Shown piece after piece: positions 22,833 to 25,522 of a DNA stretch of 25,522 bases. The notes under the pieces are model-generated. The model saw only the letters and a program-made list of their open reading frames with translations. It was not told the origin of the DNA and searched no databases. The position numbers were made by a program, and so were the translations under genes. The stretch is from the NCBI GenBank assembly GCA_903904635.1, contig CAIVDH010000440.1, positions 1 through 25,522 of the forward strand, given 5' to 3'. The first letter of the stretch is position 1, and each line of letters starts with the position of its first letter. The stretch is from an uncultured Burkholderiales bacterium (GTDB taxonomy: Bacteria; Pseudomonadota; Gammaproteobacteria; Burkholderiales; Burkholderiaceae_D).

Positions 22833-23429
22833 ATGCGTTTAATCTTCGTTATGTTGTTGTCGTTGCTGTTAATTTCTTGCGGCGATAAACCGGGGCCGTC
22901 CATACCGAAGGTGGCCTTTGCCAATACTGACATCACTGGCCTGAATTATGCCAAAGAGTTGGCGCTGCAAGACGCCACGGGTAAGTTGCGCACCCTGGCT
23001 GAATTCAAAGGTAAAGTTGTATTGGTATTTTTTGGTTTTACGCACTGCCCTGATGTGTGCCCCACAACCTTATCTGAAATGGCTGGTGTGATGCAAACGC
23101 TAGGTGCAGATGCTCAACGTCTGCAAGTGTTGTTCGTCACAGTTGACCCTGAGCGTGATACGCCTGAGCTGCTCGGGCGCTATGTGCCGGCGTTTCATCC
23201 TAGCTTCATAGGGTTGTCGGGAGACAAAGCGCAAACCGCGGCAGTGATTAGTGAGTTCAAATTATTTGTGGAAAAAGTGCCGTCTAAAACGGGTGGCAGT
23301 TACACCATTGATCACACTGCAGGTAGTTATGTGTTTGATCCAGAGGGGCGAATCAGATTATTCATTCGCCATGGACAGGGCCCGGAGCCGATATTGTGGG
23401 ATATACGCGCTTTATTGTCGGGTAGCTAG
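22833..23429 (+). CDS. SCO-family copper chaperone lipoprotein
   Basis: 198 residues with a lipoprotein signal (lipobox LISC, Cys16) and a thioredoxin fold. Copper ligands are C72 and C76 in THCPDVCPTTLSEM and H161 in TIDHTAGSYVFDPEGR, with FVTVDPERDTPE between. Sco proteins mature the CuA site of subunit II, working with PCu(A)C-type chaperones such as the one at 11046-11549. The last gene of the cox locus, it is followed by a terminator. Confidence 0.96.
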   Translation: MRLIFVMLLSLLLISCGDKPGPSIPKVAFANTDITGLNYAKELALQDATGKLRTLAEFKGKVVLVFFGFTHCPDVCPTTLSEMAGVMQTLGADAQRLQVLFVTVDPERDTPELLGRYVPAFHPSFIGLSGDKAQTAAVISEFKLFVEKVPSKTGGSYTIDHTAGSYVFDPEGRIRLFIRHGQGPEPILWDIRALLSGS

Positions 23430-23463
23430 ATTAGCCTTGATCTGAATACTCTGACCTGCACAT

Positions 23464-23501
23464 AAAAAAGCGTCCGCTAAATTTTGTGGACGCTTTTTTT
23501 T
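23464..23501. terminator. Bidirectional terminator between sco and rpoH
   Basis: AAAAAAGCGTCCGC pairs with GTGGACGCTTTTTTTT around an AT-rich loop (GC stem 23470-23477 with 23486-23493). A T-run follows on the plus strand and, because of the left A-run, also on the minus strand, so it can end both the cox operon and rpoH. Confidence 0.88.
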
Positions 23502-23523
23502 GGCAAAACAACTTACCGCAATG

Positions 23524-24423
23524 TTACGCGTAAGCGGCTAATGCCTCTTTCATTTTCTTGAGTGCGGAAACTTCAATTTGCCTTATGCGTTCAGCAGACA
23601 CACCAAACTCAGCGGCCAGCTCATGCAGCGTCGCACCTGAGCCATCATCATTTGCCAACCAGCGGGACTCTACAATGCGGCGTGAACGTGCATCAAGTTT
23701 GGCCAATGCAGATTCCAATCCTTCGGACTGAAGCAGATCGAAGCGGCGCGCAGCTATTACCTTGGTTGGTTCAGCAAGGTCAGATGATAAATAGCCTATA
23801 GGAGAAAATTTATCGTCATCATCATCCGTAGAAGATTCCAATGCAATGTCACGACCGGACATGCGCATTTCCATTTCAACGACTTCTTCGCGTTTTACAT
23901 TCAGCGTTTTTGCCAGCGAATTAACCTGCTCCGGCGTCATCGCATCGAGACCGGTTTTGTGGCTGCGCAGATTAAAAAATAACTTGCGCTGTGCCTTGGT
24001 CGTGGCCAGCTTCACCATGCGCCAATTGCGCAAAATATATTCATGTATCTCAGCCTTGATCCAGTGCATTGCGTAAGACACCAGACGCACACCCTGATCG
24101 GGATCAAATCGTTTTACCGCTTTCATCAGGCCGATATTGCCTTCCTGTATCAGGTCAGCATGCGGTAATCCATAACCCAGATAACCGCGAGCGATGGAAA
24201 CCACCAATCGCAGATGCGACAAAATCAAAGATTGCGCAGCGGCCAGATCGCCGTGCTCGCGCAATTTACGAGCGAAAGAAATCTCTTCTTCCTGCGTTAG
24301 CATAGGCAAGCGGTTTACGGCTGAAATATAGGCATCAATATTGCCAAGATTGCCAGAAAAACCCAGCGCCAGCGCCTGTGGACCAGTCGGCACTAAGGCT
24401 GACGATACGGACGAAGCGGTCAT
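23524..24423 (-). CDS. rpoH: RNA polymerase heat-shock sigma factor (sigma-32)
   Basis: 299 residues. Region 2 includes SHLRLVVSIARGYLGYGLPHADLIQEGNIGLMKAVKRFDPDQGVRLVSYAMHWIKAEI; the RpoH box QRKLFFNLR lies at residues 145-153; the region 4 helix-turn-helix is LHELAAEFGVSAERIRQIEVSALKKM. It directs transcription of chaperone and protease genes after heat or protein damage. The start has a good AGGAG site. A perfect CIRCE element 76 bases upstream implies HrcA repression in addition to the usual control of sigma-32 stability. ftsX lies upstream on the same strand, as in many proteobacteria. Confidence 0.98.
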   Translation of the reverse strand: MTASSVSSALVPTGPQALALGFSGNLGNIDAYISAVNRLPMLTQEEEISFARKLREHGDLAAAQSLILSHLRLVVSIARGYLGYGLPHADLIQEGNIGLMKAVKRFDPDQGVRLVSYAMHWIKAEIHEYILRNWRMVKLATTKAQRKLFFNLRSHKTGLDAMTPEQVNSLAKTLNVKREEVVEMEMRMSGRDIALESSTDDDDDKFSPIGYLSSDLAEPTKVIAARRFDLLQSEGLESALAKLDARSRRIVESRWLANDDGSGATLHELAAEFGVSAERIRQIEVSALKKMKEALAAYA

Positions 24424-24498
24424 TGATTCTCCTAAGTTTAGAGCGTATAAAAAGCTGATTTAGGGCCAAAAAGAGTCATAAATCATCAATTTCCAATA

Positions 24499-24525
24499 TT
24501 AGCACTCTCTGACTCAGAGTGCTAA
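24499..24525. promoter_or_regulatory. CIRCE element (HrcA operator) upstream of rpoH
   Basis: TTAGCACTC - nine bases - GAGTGCTAA, a perfect copy of the CIRCE consensus, which HrcA binds to repress heat-shock genes. It lies in the 212-base gap between rpoH and ftsX, 76 bases before the rpoH start. I could not choose a single sigma-70 promoter around it; several weak candidates exist. Confidence 0.93.
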
Positions 24526-24551
24526 TTTGCGGCATTTCTAGGTCGAAATCC

Positions 24552-24574
24552 AATATTATCAAAGTAATAATATT
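24552..24574. repeat. AT-rich inverted repeat in the rpoH upstream region
   Basis: AATATTAT - CAAAGTA - ATAATATT, eight-base arms, 27 bases beyond the CIRCE element on the side away from rpoH. Composition alone could produce it; it may be part of an AT-rich promoter upstream region. Confidence 0.3.
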
Positions 24575-24593
24575 CTTGCTTGTACCGCCAAGA

Positions 24594-24612
24594 TAAAAAA
24601 GCTGCCAGCTTT
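24594..24612 (-). terminator. Probable terminator after ftsX
   Basis: On the minus strand, AAAGC - TGGCA - GCTTT followed by more T residues, 24 bases after the ftsX stop. The short stem makes it moderate, but position and T-run fit a rho-independent terminator separating ftsX from rpoH. Confidence 0.6.
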
Positions 24613-24635
24613 ATTGGCGCTTATATAAGACCAGT

Positions 24636-25522
24636 TTAGATCTGATCAGTTGCCCGCAAAGCGCGCCCTACAGAAAGAGCGGCGCCCAGCATGCCTAGTC
24701 CGGTACTCGAAAGCAGTAATAACGCGGCGGAGGTCAATGCTAGCGGTTGCAGTGTGAAAGTGGATCCGTAAGACTGAGCCAGCTCTATGATGGAGCCATT
24801 AAGTAATGTAAGGCCGAGCAGAACAATTAGTAGCGATAAACCACCAGCTATCAAACCCAACATCGCGCCGGTGTAATAAAACGGTCTAGCAACATAAGCA
24901 TCAGTTGCACCCAACATTTGTGAAACATGAATTTCTTCGCTGTGAGTGACTATCTGCAGCCGTATCGTATTAAACACGACTGCCACGACCACGCCACATA
25001 GCGTAGCCGATAATATCCAGAGCAGGGTGCCAGCTAATTGCAGCAATGCGGCCAGTCGCTTTACCCAGACGGTATCGAGTTGTACGGTTTCAACCGACTC
25101 TAGCTGCCGAATATTTTCTGCCAGTTTTTCTATGCGCGCTGCAGTACCGGGTTCGCCGGTATTGGCCAGCCGCAGCACGTAAGCGTCTGGCAGCGGGTTA
25201 CTGCCCAGTGTGCTGACCACATCAGATAAGCCGGCCTGTATTTTCATATTAGCTAATGCAGTTTCGCGCGGAATAAATTCTAGTTTGGTCGAAACATCGC
25301 TAGTTTGGGCCAATTTGCGCAACGTGGCAGCCATTGCAGCTGCGCGCTCACGAGACAGATCGGGTGATAAAAATACGGCGATCTCTGGTTCAATCACCAA
25401 CTGCCGCGAAATTGGTCTGACGTTGTCGATTAATGTCAGACCCGCCACAGGCAAGACCAGCGCAAGAGCAATCACCAACACATTAAAACTAAAGCTCAGC
25501 GGCGCATGAAGTATGCGGCTGC
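24636..25522 (-). CDS. ftsX: Cell division protein FtsX (5' end beyond window)
   Basis: The frame runs open to the window edge: upstream of an internal GTG at 25481 it continues without a stop as SRILHAPLSFSFN, the usual FtsX run-in to the first membrane helix (VLVIALALVLPVAGLTLI). About 295 residues are visible, with the start missing. After helix 1 comes the extracytoplasmic domain (EPEIAVFLSPDLSRERAAAMAATL...), then three more helices in the C-terminal part with SEEIHVSQMLGATDAYVARPFYYTGAMLGL, the conserved MacB/FtsX permease segment. FtsX works with the ATPase FtsE to activate cell-wall hydrolases at the septum; ftsE is expected just outside the window. Confidence 0.93.
   Translation of the reverse strand, partial: SRILHAPLSFSFNVLVIALALVLPVAGLTLIDNVRPISRQLVIEPEIAVFLSPDLSRERAAAMAATLRKLAQTSDVSTKLEFIPRETALANMKIQAGLSDVVSTLGSNPLPDAYVLRLANTGEPGTAARIEKLAENIRQLESVETVQLDTVWVKRLAALLQLAGTLLWILSATLCGVVVAVVFNTIRLQIVTHSEEIHVSQMLGATDAYVARPFYYTGAMLGLIAGGLSLLIVLLGLTLLNGSIIELAQSYGSTFTLQPLALTSAALLLLSSTGLGMLGAALSVGRALRATDQI

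Noticed and set aside
24424..24600. Sigma-70 or sigma-32 promoter for rpoH
   Set aside because: Several weak hexamer pairs exist on both sides of the CIRCE element but none is clearly better than the rest.

Overview
The window reads as a chromosomal segment of a betaproteobacterium, most likely Burkholderiales and perhaps an Oxalobacteraceae-type genome. Three things point there: the order of the aa3-type cytochrome oxidase cluster (DUF2244, coxB, coxA, a 36-residue small protein, ctaG, DUF2970, coxC, DUF2909, SURF1, a Sco-like protein, ctaA, ctaB, sco), the rpoH/ftsX neighbourhood with a CIRCE operator, and middling GC. The taxonomic call is inferred from gene order and protein style; no database was searched.

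Region 1 (1-7.4 kb) is a lipid-modification and light/oxidative-stress neighbourhood. On the minus strand lies a tight operon: FAD amine oxidase, DUF1365, a cyclopropane-synthase-like methyltransferase and a chalcone-isomerase-like exported protein. Upstream, also on minus, is an exported glutathione peroxidase. Divergent from it, on plus, are an iron-sulfur (6-4) photolyase of the PhrB type and a ferritin-like diiron protein with a complete acyl-ACP-desaturase-style ligand set. The mix resembles the singlet-oxygen regulon of alphaproteobacteria, but no ChrR or ECF sigma gene is present here.

Region 2 (7.4-11.6 kb) is a periplasmic copper-handling set: a TolC-type outer-membrane lipoprotein, a Tat-exported two-domain multicopper oxidase, a DUF411 protein and a CusF-like copper carrier in which the copper-capping Trp is replaced by Met. 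A convergent PCu(A)C copper chaperone follows, behind a long shared hairpin.

Region 3 (11.6-13.9 kb) holds housekeeping genes: trmL and comF on minus, and a BioC-like methyltransferase on plus.

Region 4 (13.9-23.5 kb) is the cytochrome c oxidase locus with nearly all of its assembly factors: CuA/CuB copper insertion (ctaG, sco, Sco-like), heme A synthesis (ctaB, ctaA) and SURF1. A likely promoter precedes DUF2244. A strong non-terminator hairpin separates coxBA from the assembly genes, a terminator follows coxC, a second promoter precedes SURF1, and a terminator follows sco. The copper genes of region 2 may supply or protect this copper enzyme.

Region 5 (23.5 kb to the end), on minus, holds rpoH with a perfect CIRCE element upstream and ftsX, which runs off the window edge.

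No tRNA, rRNA, CRISPR array, insertion sequence or phage gene was seen. No gap without a gene exceeds 300 bases; the largest (3931-4179 and 24424-24635) are described in the features.
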